A DNA stretch of 64,000 nucleotides, taken from positions 62,001 through 126,000 of the forward strand of contig NZ_JAOQJK010000007.1 of the NCBI RefSeq assembly GCF_025567045.1, given 5' to 3'. The notes below the pieces were generated by a model. The model had not been told where the DNA came from and ran no database searches. It saw only the letters and a list, made by a program, of their open reading frames with translations. Source of the DNA: Barnesiella propionica. Lineage in GTDB: Bacteria; Bacteroidota; Bacteroidia; Bacteroidales; Barnesiellaceae. Both the position numbers and the translations under genes were made by a program. Numbering within the stretch: the first letter of the stretch is position 1; each line of letters opens with the position of its first letter. Below, piece by piece: positions 17,127 to 25,658 of the stretch.

Positions 17127-18503
17127 ATGATGATAAAGAAAAGAGCCTTAATTTTTTTAGCGGTAATTTTATGCTGTGCGACATCCCTTTATGCTGAAAT
17201 GCCTCGTGATTATTATCCCGATGAATTAGAGGGCTTGAATACCTCTGACTTAAAAACCGCTTTGCATAAATTAATAAAAGTGCATAAGCGTATTCCTTAT
17301 GGTGCGAACGGTACGTGGGTAGTGTTTAGGAAAAGTGATATCCGTCCGGACGGCTCTATCTGGGATATGTATTCCAATGTAAAACGTTATTTCCCGGCTA
17401 ATGGCTCGCACAAAGATATGAATATAGAGCATAGTGTACCCAAAAGCTGGTGGGGCGATTCTTATCCTTATTCGGTAGATGCTTCGTTCGATTTGCATCA
17501 TCTGGTTCCTTCCGATGCGGATGCTAATCAGGCAAAAAGTAATTACATACTTGGAGAATGTAGAAGTGTGAATTATAATAACGGCGTAACCAAAGTTGGT
17601 TCGACTTATATCAACAATGTTAGTACCAACGCTTTTGAGCCTGCAGATGAATATAAGGGTGATTTTGCCCGTATGTATATGTACATAGTTACATGCTATC
17701 AAGATTATGCATGGCTTTCTTTGGGAAGAAATATGTTCACGGACGGGATATATCCTACTTTGAACAAATATTCTCAGGATTTATTATTGAAATGGCATCG
17801 TCAGGACCCGGTAAGCCAGAAAGAGGTTGATCGGAATAATGCGATTTATTCTTTCCAGAATAACCGTAATCCTTTCATCGATTATCCTTCTTTAGCTGAA
17901 TATATATGGGGAGATTCCATAGCTTATGCTTTTCATTTTAGCGGAAGTGCCGTGATCGCTCCTATATTAAATGTTAAGAACGGAGATCTGGTTGATTTCG
18001 GGAATGTTTCTTTAGGAGAAAATAAAACGTTAAGCGTAACCATACGAGGGCAATATTTGACTTCCGATCTTTCTTTGAAACTGGAACAAAGCGGAACAGA
18101 ATTTTCTCTGGAAGATCGTGTCCTCTCTGTGGATAACCTGAACAGTGTTTCAGGTGCGCAACTCCGTATTTCATTCCATCCGGATGCTTTTGGCTCTAAA
18201 GAAGCGACTTTAATACTCTATGGGAATGATTTTAAGGATGATATAGTACTTAATGTGAAGGCCCTTTGTATGCCCGCGGAGGTTAATCCTGTGAGTATAG
18301 ACGGGTTGAAGGCTTCTTATGGAAAGAATGATGCGAAAGTCGCTTTACGTCTGAGAAATTCGACTGAGAATCCCATCTGGTATATCGATGGAAAACAAAT
18401 AACAGATGGATATTTAAATCCGTCGGGATTATCGGTCGGAATACATACGATCATGTTCCGGACGACTTCTTATTCAGGTAAAGTGAGAGTGAATATTAAT
18501 TGA
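17127..18503 (+). CDS. secreted endonuclease I (EndA/NucM family)
   Basis: This 458-residue protein has a signal peptide (about 1-23, ending LYAE) and an endonuclease I domain (about 35-255). The beta-beta-alpha metal motif is intact: NIEHSVPKSWWGD at 99-111 with Glu101 and catalytic His102, and FDLHHLVPSDADANQAKSN at 121-139 with the metal-ligand Asn and His positions. Family members are periplasmic or secreted enzymes that degrade DNA and RNA without strong sequence preference. The C-terminal 190 residues form Ig-like/beta-sandwich repeats, a common extension in Bacteroidetes. Its place after the receptor operon supports a nucleic-acid-scavenging role. Confidence 0.88.
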   Translation: MMIKKRALIFLAVILCCATSLYAEMPRDYYPDELEGLNTSDLKTALHKLIKVHKRIPYGANGTWVVFRKSDIRPDGSIWDMYSNVKRYFPANGSHKDMNIEHSVPKSWWGDSYPYSVDASFDLHHLVPSDADANQAKSNYILGECRSVNYNNGVTKVGSTYINNVSTNAFEPADEYKGDFARMYMYIVTCYQDYAWLSLGRNMFTDGIYPTLNKYSQDLLLKWHRQDPVSQKEVDRNNAIYSFQNNRNPFIDYPSLAEYIWGDSIAYAFHFSGSAVIAPILNVKNGDLVDFGNVSLGENKTLSVTIRGQYLTSDLSLKLEQSGTEFSLEDRVLSVDNLNSVSGAQLRISFHPDAFGSKEATLILYGNDFKDDIVLNVKALCMPAEVNPVSIDGLKASYGKNDAKVALRLRNSTENPIWYIDGKQITDGYLNPSGLSVGIHTIMFRTTSYSGKVRVNIN

Positions 18504-18528
18504 AATTTTAATAATAAGAAATAAGACG

Positions 18529-19233
18529 ATGAGAATATCATATAGATTTTGTTTTGCTGCCTTCTTTTTATTTGTATTATCAGCTATGATGTTAGTTTCT
18601 TGTAAAGACGATTCGAGTAATAAACCTTTTTCATTAAGCGAATCGAAGTTGTCTTTAAAAGTAGCTGAGACGGCGACAATACGGGTTTCGGGTGTTTCCG
18701 GATTTACCGTTGAAATGACGGGGAATATTGCTTCATATACTATAGACGGTAATGTTATATATGTGAAAGCGGAGAAGGTCGGTACGGCGGCCTTAAGGGT
18801 TTTATCCGGTTCCGAAACTTTGGAATGTCAGGTAACTGTCAGTGAGAATTCGGCACAAATAGGTTTTTTCGCCGATAAGACTCCTCGTGTGGAAATGTGG
18901 CAGCCGAATACGATTAATACCGAGACTACTGCTGGGTTGCAGGTTACGTACGAGAAAAATGTAGATGCTTCGGGCTGGCCTGCTTCCGGATGTGTTACTC
19001 TTGGCTTCCTATATGTTGAAAGTGGCGAATTTTTGCGTGTGAGCGCGAAAGGTGATTTTGATAAAATGGGTGAGTTGTCCGATGGCATGGTTGCAATTAA
19101 GGGAAGTGACAATAAAATAGATTATTTGCATTGTGATAAGGTAAAAGTGTCGAAAGTTTCGGACGGTAAGTCATGGATTACTCTTGAGTTCCCTGCGCGG
19201 GCTGATATCCGTATTGTAAAGGAATCTTTTTAA
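18529..19233 (+). CDS. Ig-like lipoprotein of unknown function
   Basis: This 234-residue predicted lipoprotein has a signal peptide and lipobox MLVSC (Cys25). The residues after the Cys, KDDSS, resemble the Bacteroidetes lipoprotein export signal, suggesting display on the cell surface. Residues about 34-110 look like a bacterial Ig-like domain (SLSESKLSLKVAETATIRVS). The rest has the segment GWPASGCVTLGFLYVESGE. I do not recognise the family of the second half. It follows endonuclease I by 25 bp and is probably co-transcribed with it. Confidence 0.7.
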   Translation: MRISYRFCFAAFFLFVLSAMMLVSCKDDSSNKPFSLSESKLSLKVAETATIRVSGVSGFTVEMTGNIASYTIDGNVIYVKAEKVGTAALRVLSGSETLECQVTVSENSAQIGFFADKTPRVEMWQPNTINTETTAGLQVTYEKNVDASGWPASGCVTLGFLYVESGEFLRVSAKGDFDKMGELSDGMVAIKGSDNKIDYLHCDKVKVSKVSDGKSWITLEFPARADIRIVKESF

Positions 19234-19279
19234 AAAACGGAATATTTATTTGACTTGAAAATTTTATTTATACTCTGTG

Positions 19280-19313
19280 AAAGTTTATTGAAAACTCGTT
19301 TTCAATAAACTTT
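19280..19313 (+). terminator. perfect 15-bp terminator hairpin
   Basis: AAAGTTTATTGAAAA (19280-19294) pairs perfectly with 19299-19313 around a CTCG loop, and three more T follow. It ends the endonuclease I/lipoprotein unit and lies upstream of the dpp4 promoter. Confidence 0.7.
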
Positions 19314-19364
19314 TTTCGTAGAACGAAAATATAATTCCGGAGGAATTGATATATCCCCATTCTT

Positions 19365-19395
19365 TTTGCATTCCTGCATACTTTCTTTACTTTTG
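19365..19395 (+). promoter_or_regulatory. Bacteroidetes-type promoter of the dipeptidyl peptidase gene
   Basis: TTTG (19365-19368), a spacer of exactly 19 bp, then TACTTTTG (19388-19395): a full match to the -33/-7 consensus. The -7 box ends 26 bp before the ATG at 19422. This is the best promoter in the window. Confidence 0.65.
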
Positions 19396-19421
19396 CAGAA
19401 ATAATATAAAATAAGCGTCTT

Positions 19422-21602
19422 ATGAAACGAATTGTATATGTTGTCTTATTATTGTGTATATCGGTTCTCGGTGTCGAGGCCGAGGCACTGAATTTGAAGG
19501 ATATAACCAATGGACTGTATAAGGAAAAAGATATAACAGCCGTCACTCCTCTTGCCGATGGCATACATTATGTCGCCGCTAGTAACAATAATACGCGTAT
19601 AGTAAAATATGAGTATCGTACCGGTAAAGCTGTAGAAACACTGTTTGATGTGGCTACGGCCCGTGAATGTAATTTGAAAAAATTTGAAGGTTTTTCTCTA
19701 AGCAAAGATGAAAAGCAATTGCTCATTTGGGATAATTCGGAAAAAATATACCGTCGTTCTTTTAAAGCGGAGTATTATACGTTCGAAATAAAAAGAAATT
19801 TGCTGAAGCCTCTTTCGGAGAACGGACAGCAACAAGTCGCTGTTTTTTCTCCTAATGGACGCATGGTGGCTTTTGTAAGAGATAATAATATTTTTGTAAA
19901 GAAACTGGATTATGGTACGGAACTGCCTGTTACCCGGGATGGAGCCCGAAATAAGATAATCAATGGTATTCCCGATTGGGTTTATGAAGAAGAATTTGCA
20001 TTTACTTCCACCTTGCAATGGGCTCCGGATAATGAGACTTTATGTTTTGTCAAGTTCGATGAAAGTAACGTTCCGGAATATCATTTCGATTTGTATGAAG
20101 GGAGTTGCCCTGCTTATCCTCAGTATGCATTATATCCGGGAAGTTTTGAATATAAATATCCCGTAGCCGGGGAAAACAATGCGAAAGTTTCTGTATGGTC
20201 ATATACTGTGGAGACTCGTGCGCTTAAGCAACTTAACGTTCCTGTAGATGCGGATGGTTATATACCTCGGATCCTATTTACCAGAGATGCCGACAAATTG
20301 GCGGTTATGACTTTGAACCGAATACAGAATACATTGAATATTTATACAGTGAATCCGAAATCAGGAGTAAACAGGTTATTGTTGCGGGAGCAATCGAATA
20401 CTTGGATAGATTCTGAGAATATTGATTGTGTTACTTTTTATCCCGATTTTTTCGTAATTGCCAGTGAAAGGAGCGGTTTTCGACATTTGTATCAATATAA
20501 TCTGAACGGAACATTAATTAAGCAGATAACAAAAGGAAATTGGGATGTTACCGATTTTCTGGGATATGATAATGTAAACCGTACATTTTTCTATCAATCG
20601 GCCGAAGAAGGTCCGTTATTCCGGGCGATATATAAAACCGATGCAAAGGGGGCTGTGATTAAGTTATCAGATAAGAAAGGTACAAACAAAGCTGAATTTA
20701 ATCCGTCTTGTACCTATTTTATTAATAAATATAACAGTACATCTGTACCGTTGGAGATTACTTTGTGTGATGCGAAAGGAAAACAAGTTCGCGTCTTGGA
20801 AGATAATAATTCTCTTAAAAATTTGGTAGCTCGTACCGATATTCCCCGGAAAGAATTTTTTACCTGTAAAAACGATGCCGGAGATATGCTGAACGGTTAT
20901 ATGATAAAACCTTTAGATTTTGATGCATCGAGACGTTATCCGGTCGTGATGGTACAATACAGTGGTCCGGGTTCCCAGTTAGTTCTGGATAAGTGGGATG
21001 TGAATTGGGAACAGTATCTTGTATCCAGAGGATTTATCGTTGCATGTGTCGACGGTAGAGGGACCGGTGCCCGAGGTAATGCATTCAAGACGTGCGTATA
21101 CATGAAGTTAGGAGAATTAGAGACACAAGATCAGGTTTCCGCGGCTCGTTATATGGCTTCTCTTCCTTATGTGGACGGTAAAAATATAGGTATATGGGGA
21201 TGGAGTTATGGAGGTTATGAAACTCTTATGGCTATGTCCCTGAGCCGGGATGTATATAAGGCGGGTGTTGCTATAGCTCCGGTTACCGACTGGCGTTTTT
21301 ATGATTCTATCTATGCCGAAAGATACATGCGTACTCCGAAAGAAAATTTCGATGGATATAAACGGTCGGCTCCGCTTAATCATACCGAAGAACAAAACGG
21401 TGCCTTATTGGTAGTTTCCGGTACCGCAGATGATAATGTACATTTGTTGAATACGTTGCAATACTCCTCGGTAATGGTAGAAAGCAATAAGCAATTCGAT
21501 ATGATGATTTATACGAATAAGAATCATAGCATTGTAGGATGTAACGCCCGTTATCATTTATATACGAAGGTTTGCGATTTCTTTACTGATAAGCTTAAAT
21601 AA
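19422..21602 (+). CDS. dipeptidyl peptidase IV, S9 family
   Basis: This secreted or periplasmic serine peptidase removes X-Pro or X-Ala dipeptides from protein N-termini. The 726-residue protein has a signal peptide (about 1-21), an N-terminal beta-propeller (about 30-470) with the double-Glu segment YEEEFAF that anchors the substrate N-terminus, and a C-terminal alpha/beta-hydrolase domain. The catalytic triad is visible: Ser595 in GWSYGGY, Asp670 in GTADDNVH, and His702 in NKNHSI. Length is normal for bacterial DPP4. It is monocistronic with its own promoter. Confidence 0.93.
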   Translation: MKRIVYVVLLLCISVLGVEAEALNLKDITNGLYKEKDITAVTPLADGIHYVAASNNNTRIVKYEYRTGKAVETLFDVATARECNLKKFEGFSLSKDEKQLLIWDNSEKIYRRSFKAEYYTFEIKRNLLKPLSENGQQQVAVFSPNGRMVAFVRDNNIFVKKLDYGTELPVTRDGARNKIINGIPDWVYEEEFAFTSTLQWAPDNETLCFVKFDESNVPEYHFDLYEGSCPAYPQYALYPGSFEYKYPVAGENNAKVSVWSYTVETRALKQLNVPVDADGYIPRILFTRDADKLAVMTLNRIQNTLNIYTVNPKSGVNRLLLREQSNTWIDSENIDCVTFYPDFFVIASERSGFRHLYQYNLNGTLIKQITKGNWDVTDFLGYDNVNRTFFYQSAEEGPLFRAIYKTDAKGAVIKLSDKKGTNKAEFNPSCTYFINKYNSTSVPLEITLCDAKGKQVRVLEDNNSLKNLVARTDIPRKEFFTCKNDAGDMLNGYMIKPLDFDASRRYPVVMVQYSGPGSQLVLDKWDVNWEQYLVSRGFIVACVDGRGTGARGNAFKTCVYMKLGELETQDQVSAARYMASLPYVDGKNIGIWGWSYGGYETLMAMSLSRDVYKAGVAIAPVTDWRFYDSIYAERYMRTPKENFDGYKRSAPLNHTEEQNGALLVVSGTADDNVHLLNTLQYSSVMVESNKQFDMMIYTNKNHSIVGCNARYHLYTKVCDFFTDKLK

Positions 21603-21628
21603 AAAAGAAAGACAACAAGGATAGTAAT

Positions 21629-21681
21629 AAAAGAGATATAAAATAATCATATTGTTAAATATTGTTTTTTGTGTCTCTTTT
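21629..21681 (+). terminator. weak hairpin after the dipeptidyl peptidase gene
   Basis: AAAAGAGA (21629-21636) can pair with TCTCTTTT (21674-21681), followed by more T. The loop is long (37 bases), so this is only a possible terminator. Confidence 0.3.
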
Positions 21682-21767
21682 TTTGTATGTCTTATTGAAC
21701 TTTTTTCTGAGTTGTTTGTTTAAACATCAAAAGTGTAAATAAGTTCAGTGCACAAATAAAAAAAATT

Positions 21768-23051
21768 ATGTATAGTGCTCGATATCGTAGGAATAAAATT
21801 CTGTTAGTTAATTCTTTCGGCCTTTTGCCGGCTGTTTTGGTGTTTATTCTTTGTGAATGGATTTCCGATTATTATGCAGTATTGTTATCGTTAGGCATCG
21901 GTATTGTAGGATATTTCTCCATGATAGGTTGGTTTAAAAAGGCGCATTGCCAGTTGATCCCTCAATCGACTTTGATCGTCTTGCTCGCATTTAGTACGTT
22001 CCGGGGCGTCGCGGACCTTCTGTCTTTTTCAGTTCCTAACATCTTGTTATTCTCTTTCCCCTTATTTATTATTTCTTTCTGGGCGTATGTAATGCGTCCC
22101 GATTATCCGGTATGTCGTAAATGTGCCGAAAAATACGGGAGTATGAACCACCGGGGATTACACGACCGTTGCAACTGTTATGAAGCCCATTATATCATGG
22201 GACTGGTATTAGTGGGTGCAGCCATATCGTTTGTCGTTACATCTTTCTATTGGTTGTTTTTATTCGATGAGAATAAGGAAACCGCTAACCGTTTTTTCTT
22301 CTACTGGTTTCCTCTCTCTCTTTATGTGTTGTTGCTTGTCTACGAGTGTATAAGAGTCGTCTTAGTATATGATTTGTTATTTAGTACATCTCCTAATGAT
22401 TTAAGAGACAGTTATATCCGTGATATGACTATCGATGGTGTAGATCCGGGTTATAAACATTGTTTGGTTCGCCTTATTGTTGTGAGCGGGAGTGGTTTAT
22501 ATTTATCTTCATCACATATACAGAACGATCCTTATGCGTCGCCATCCGGTATAGATGTTCCGGTCTATCAAAGTGTACCGTTTTCGAAACGGGGGTTGGA
22601 CGACGAAGCAAAGCGGTTGGCGGAGGAAAAATTACATATAAAGAATCCTAAGATAAAATTGTTACGTGAATCCAGTGGTGGAAATCCCGATAAGAGAATC
22701 GCTCATTTTCTTCTTTTTTTGCAGGAACGTACTGCTTTACCCGAATTACCGGATGCGCGTTGGTATGAAATGCAGGAGCTGAACGATACGATTACGGGTA
22801 AAAAGTTTTACTATCTGTTTAAACAGGAATATCTGTACCTTGTCCGTTTATCGCGTATAATATGGCGTTATGATGAAAATGGGTATATCCGTTTTCATGA
22901 AGGACGTAAATTTACATTTAATTATTTGTATGAGCAGAATGTAAATCTGACCAGCGGTAAATGGTTCCGTGTTTCTTTATATAATGAGGATAAATGGTCT
23001 TTTATGATTCGGGAATGGTTTAAGAGACTGCGTTGTAATTGTTTTGCCTGA
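21768..23051 (+). CDS. multi-pass membrane protein with Cys motif, unknown function
   Basis: I do not recognise this 427-residue protein. Its N-terminal half has about six membrane segments (near 14-33, 37-53, 63-80, 87-107, 142-168 and 180-200). Between segments four and five lies a Cys/His-rich loop, CRKC...NHRGLHDRCNC (about residues 115-137), which could bind a metal. From about 205 the protein is soluble and rich in aromatic and charged residues; it contains SSSHIQNDPYASPSG and a long basic C-terminus ending RLRCNCFA. It ends 9 bp before miaA, so they share a transcript. No function is proposed. Confidence 0.75.
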   Translation: MYSARYRRNKILLVNSFGLLPAVLVFILCEWISDYYAVLLSLGIGIVGYFSMIGWFKKAHCQLIPQSTLIVLLAFSTFRGVADLLSFSVPNILLFSFPLFIISFWAYVMRPDYPVCRKCAEKYGSMNHRGLHDRCNCYEAHYIMGLVLVGAAISFVVTSFYWLFLFDENKETANRFFFYWFPLSLYVLLLVYECIRVVLVYDLLFSTSPNDLRDSYIRDMTIDGVDPGYKHCLVRLIVVSGSGLYLSSSHIQNDPYASPSGIDVPVYQSVPFSKRGLDDEAKRLAEEKLHIKNPKIKLLRESSGGNPDKRIAHFLLFLQERTALPELPDARWYEMQELNDTITGKKFYYLFKQEYLYLVRLSRIIWRYDENGYIRFHEGRKFTFNYLYEQNVNLTSGKWFRVSLYNEDKWSFMIREWFKRLRCNCFA

Positions 23052-23060
23052 ATATTTTCT

Positions 23061-23990
23061 ATGATCGATCTTGTTACTATATTGGGACCTACTGCCTCCG
23101 GAAAGACTTCTTTAGCTGTCGCTCTGGCCTATCGGTTAGATTCGGAGATTATCAGTGCCGATTCCCGGCAACTGTATCGCCGCATGGATATCGGTACGGG
23201 TAAAGACCTTAACGAATATCAATTTAACGGACGCAATATTCCTTATCATCTTATTGATATATGTGAACCGGGGTATAAGTATAATCTCTTCGAGTATTTA
23301 CAGGATTTTCGTTCTGTTTATGATGATATATCCTCTCGGGGAAAATTACCTGTTCTTTGCGGAGGAACGGGTTTGTATATAGAATCTGTGTTAAAAGGTT
23401 ATAGTCTTCCTCCGGTTCCTGAAAATAAAGCATTGAGGGAGTCTTTGAAAGATAAAAGCCTGTCCGAGCTTGAGGATATATTGAAGAGATATAAGAAATT
23501 ACATAATACGACCGATACCGATACATGCAAGAGGGCTATAAGAGCCATCGAAATAGAAGAATATTATTTTTGCCATTTACCGGATAAGCCTGAAGATAAG
23601 CCTGTTAATAATGCTCTTATCATAGGTGTGGATATTAGCAGGGAACTTAGGCGCGAAAGGATTTCTCAGCGTCTCCGTTCGCGTTTGGACGAAGGTATGG
23701 TTGAGGAAGTACGTACATTGCTGAATAGCGGTATAGCTCCGGAAGACCTTATATACTACGGTTTAGAGTATAAATATTTGACGGAATATGTCATAGGGCG
23801 TTTGTCCTATGGGGAGATGGTTTCTTTGCTCGAAATAGCGATACATCAGTTTGCTAAACGTCAAATGACGTGGTTCCGGGGAATGGAGAGGAGAGGTTTC
23901 GATATTTACTGGTTGGATGTGTTGCTGCCTATAGAAGAGAAACTGGATCTTATTCAGTCGAAAATAAAAAAAATGAATGAACAACTATAA
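23061..23990 (+). CDS. miaA: tRNA dimethylallyltransferase
   Basis: It transfers a dimethylallyl group to A37 of tRNAs that read codons starting with U, the first step to ms2i6A. The 309-residue cytoplasmic enzyme begins with the P-loop GPTASGKTSLA (about residues 8-18). It has the ISADSRQLYRRMDIGTGK segment that recognises the substrate, and GGTGLYIES near 100-108. All family landmarks are present and the length is normal. It follows the unknown membrane protein by 9 bp and is closed by a hairpin at 23992-24045. Confidence 0.94.
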   Translation: MIDLVTILGPTASGKTSLAVALAYRLDSEIISADSRQLYRRMDIGTGKDLNEYQFNGRNIPYHLIDICEPGYKYNLFEYLQDFRSVYDDISSRGKLPVLCGGTGLYIESVLKGYSLPPVPENKALRESLKDKSLSELEDILKRYKKLHNTTDTDTCKRAIRAIEIEEYYFCHLPDKPEDKPVNNALIIGVDISRELRRERISQRLRSRLDEGMVEEVRTLLNSGIAPEDLIYYGLEYKYLTEYVIGRLSYGEMVSLLEIAIHQFAKRQMTWFRGMERRGFDIYWLDVLLPIEEKLDLIQSKIKKMNEQL

Positions 23991-23991
23991 A

Positions 23992-24068
23992 GAGGCTCAC
24001 TCGCAAATTACCGTTTTTTTGTTCGATAGTTTGTAAGTGAGCCTCACGCCTTTCCCTTTCGGGAAGGC
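23992..24068 (+). terminator. double hairpin after miaA
   Basis: GAGGCTCACTCGCAAA (23992-24007) pairs with TTTGTAAGTGAGCCTC (24030-24045) with two imperfect positions. A second small hairpin, GCCTTTCCC / GGGAAGGC, follows at 24048-24068. Neither has a long T-run after it, so the terminator role is likely but unproven. Confidence 0.45.
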
Positions 24069-24315
24069 AGCGCAATCATCAAAGTATAACCAATCGCTTT
24101 TAGTTGCGCATTCTTAGCTACATTTAATCATCAGTAAGATAACAACGGAAATATCTTTCCAGTTCACATGACTGCTCTTTTTGGACAATTTTAGCATATA
24201 TCATAGTATCCGGTCGCTATATAACAAGTAGTCCCATGATATCCGCTATAGAGTATGCGTGTACCCTGAGATTTGATAATCTTTTTTTGCAGAGGATTAT
24301 CGGGAGAACTACACA
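24069..24315. other. intergenic region between miaA and tatC
   Basis: Beyond the hairpins following miaA, these roughly 250 bp hold no frame with a credible product. They lie between two converging genes. Nothing else was recognised. Confidence 0.4.
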
Positions 24316-25233
24316 TTAATCTTTTTCAGGGTAATCGTCCTCATATTTGTCGTCAGTTTCCTGATAGGGCGATTCGGGCGATACTTCTTTGCCGTTTCGG
24401 TGAATAGAAGGAATACTTACATAAGGATCTTCCGGTTCTTCTTTTTCATTTTCCGGTTCATCCGGTTTTACAATAAATGCGCTGAATTCATACAACATAT
24501 ATATAGGAAGAAATACGACCATTAAGGTGAAAGGATCGCCTGACGGGGTAATAACAGCCGCTAAGATAAGTAATCCCACAATGGCATGGCGTCTATAATG
24601 GCTGAAAAAAGAGCGGTGTAATAATCCTATGTTAGATAGTATCCAGCAAAGCAATGGTAATTCGAATACAATTCCCATAATAAAGATCATCGCCAGGAAA
24701 TTATTCATGTAGGAATCGAGCGAGATTTGATTCGGAACCAGTTCACTTACCTGATATTCCGCCAGAAATCGTAATGTTAAGGGAAATACCAGAAAATATC
24801 CTACAGCCACCCCTAAAAAAAACATGGTATTGCCTACCAGAAATGCTCCTCGGGCATTTCTTCTTTCTTTGGGATATAGAGCCGGACTAACGAAACCCCA
24901 GAGCAAATAGATCACTATAGGGAAAGAGAATACTAATGCCAGCCAAAAGGAGGTACTGATATGAATAAAAAATTGAGAAGCCAGTTGTATATTGATAAGG
25001 TTTACGGAAAAATCACTGTTGCAGAAATCGGGCAGTACCGATATATGTTCGCTTAAACGGCATATCCAGCGATAGAGACAAAAGTCGGAGAAACAGGGTG
25101 CAAGAATCACGGAATCGAACAAGTCGGGCATGAAAATAAAAAAAACTCCGGCGAATATGCCGATTACCAGTATTGAACGTAACAACACTTTTCGCAAGGC
25201 ATCCACATGGTCCCAGAAATTCATTTCTTCCAT
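24316..25233 (-). CDS. tatC: Sec-independent protein translocase TatC
   Basis: TatC is the integral-membrane receptor that binds twin-arginine signal peptides. The 305-residue protein has the family start MNFWDHVDALRKVLLRS (about residues 4-20), six membrane segments, and the conserved FPIVIYLLWGFVSPALYP region (about 119-136). It is longer than most TatC (about 250 residues), with a large periplasmic first loop and an acidic C-terminal tail from about 255 (EPENEKEEPEDPY...). tatA lies 72 bp upstream on the same strand, making a minimal TatA-TatC system. No TatB is seen, as in other Bacteroidetes. Confidence 0.93.
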   Translation of the reverse strand: MEEMNFWDHVDALRKVLLRSILVIGIFAGVFFIFMPDLFDSVILAPCFSDFCLYRWICRLSEHISVLPDFCNSDFSVNLINIQLASQFFIHISTSFWLALVFSFPIVIYLLWGFVSPALYPKERRNARGAFLVGNTMFFLGVAVGYFLVFPLTLRFLAEYQVSELVPNQISLDSYMNNFLAMIFIMGIVFELPLLCWILSNIGLLHRSFFSHYRRHAIVGLLILAAVITPSGDPFTLMVVFLPIYMLYEFSAFIVKPDEPENEKEEPEDPYVSIPSIHRNGKEVSPESPYQETDDKYEDDYPEKD

Positions 25234-25305
25234 ATTTATCCGGCATTAAAAATAAGAATAGGCGTGATATATGTATACCCCGCCTTCCTGATATAAAAAT
25301 CTTAT

Positions 25306-25509
25306 TTATTTTTTTGTATTGGAGGGAGTGTTGTCGTCACTGTTGATCTGGTCTTCAATATCTTTCATTCCGTCTTTGAAACTTTTTACACCTTTCCCCA
25401 GTCCTTTCATTAATTCAGGAATTTTTTTGCCTCCGAATAATAATAGAATAGCAAAAACAATAATGATAATTTCTCCTGTACCTAAGTTTAAGAATAAAAG
25501 GGTTTTCAT
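25306..25509 (-). CDS. tatA: twin-arginine translocase subunit TatA
   Basis: This pore-forming subunit of the Tat pathway has 67 residues. It has one N-terminal membrane helix (about 7-24), the conserved [20 protein letters not shown] stretch that makes the hinge and amphipathic helix, and a short charged tail. It is first in the tatA-tatC operon. A minus-strand TTAATTTG at 25557-25564 could be an imperfect -7 box. The assignment is certain; TatA versus TatE cannot be separated and is not meaningful here. Confidence 0.93.
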   Translation of the reverse strand: MKTLLFLNLGTGEIIIIVFAILLLFGGKKIPELMKGLGKGVKSFKDGMKDIEDQINSDDNTPSNTKK

Positions 25510-25608
25510 AACGATGTGTATTTTAAAGATTGATTCTGGCCATGATTTCCAAAAAACAAATTAAGTCATTATATTTACTCTATACAACAATTTGCTGATA
25601 AAAATGAT

Positions 25609-25616
25609 TAACTTTG
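25609..25616 (+). promoter_or_regulatory. candidate -7 box of fabD
   Basis: TAACTTTG matches TAnnTTTG, 42 bp before the fabD ATG. The nearest TTTG (25591-25594) gives only a 14-bp spacer. Confidence 0.35.
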
Positions 25617-25658
25617 CGACGTTTTTTAGAATATTGTATTATTAAAAACAGATATTGA

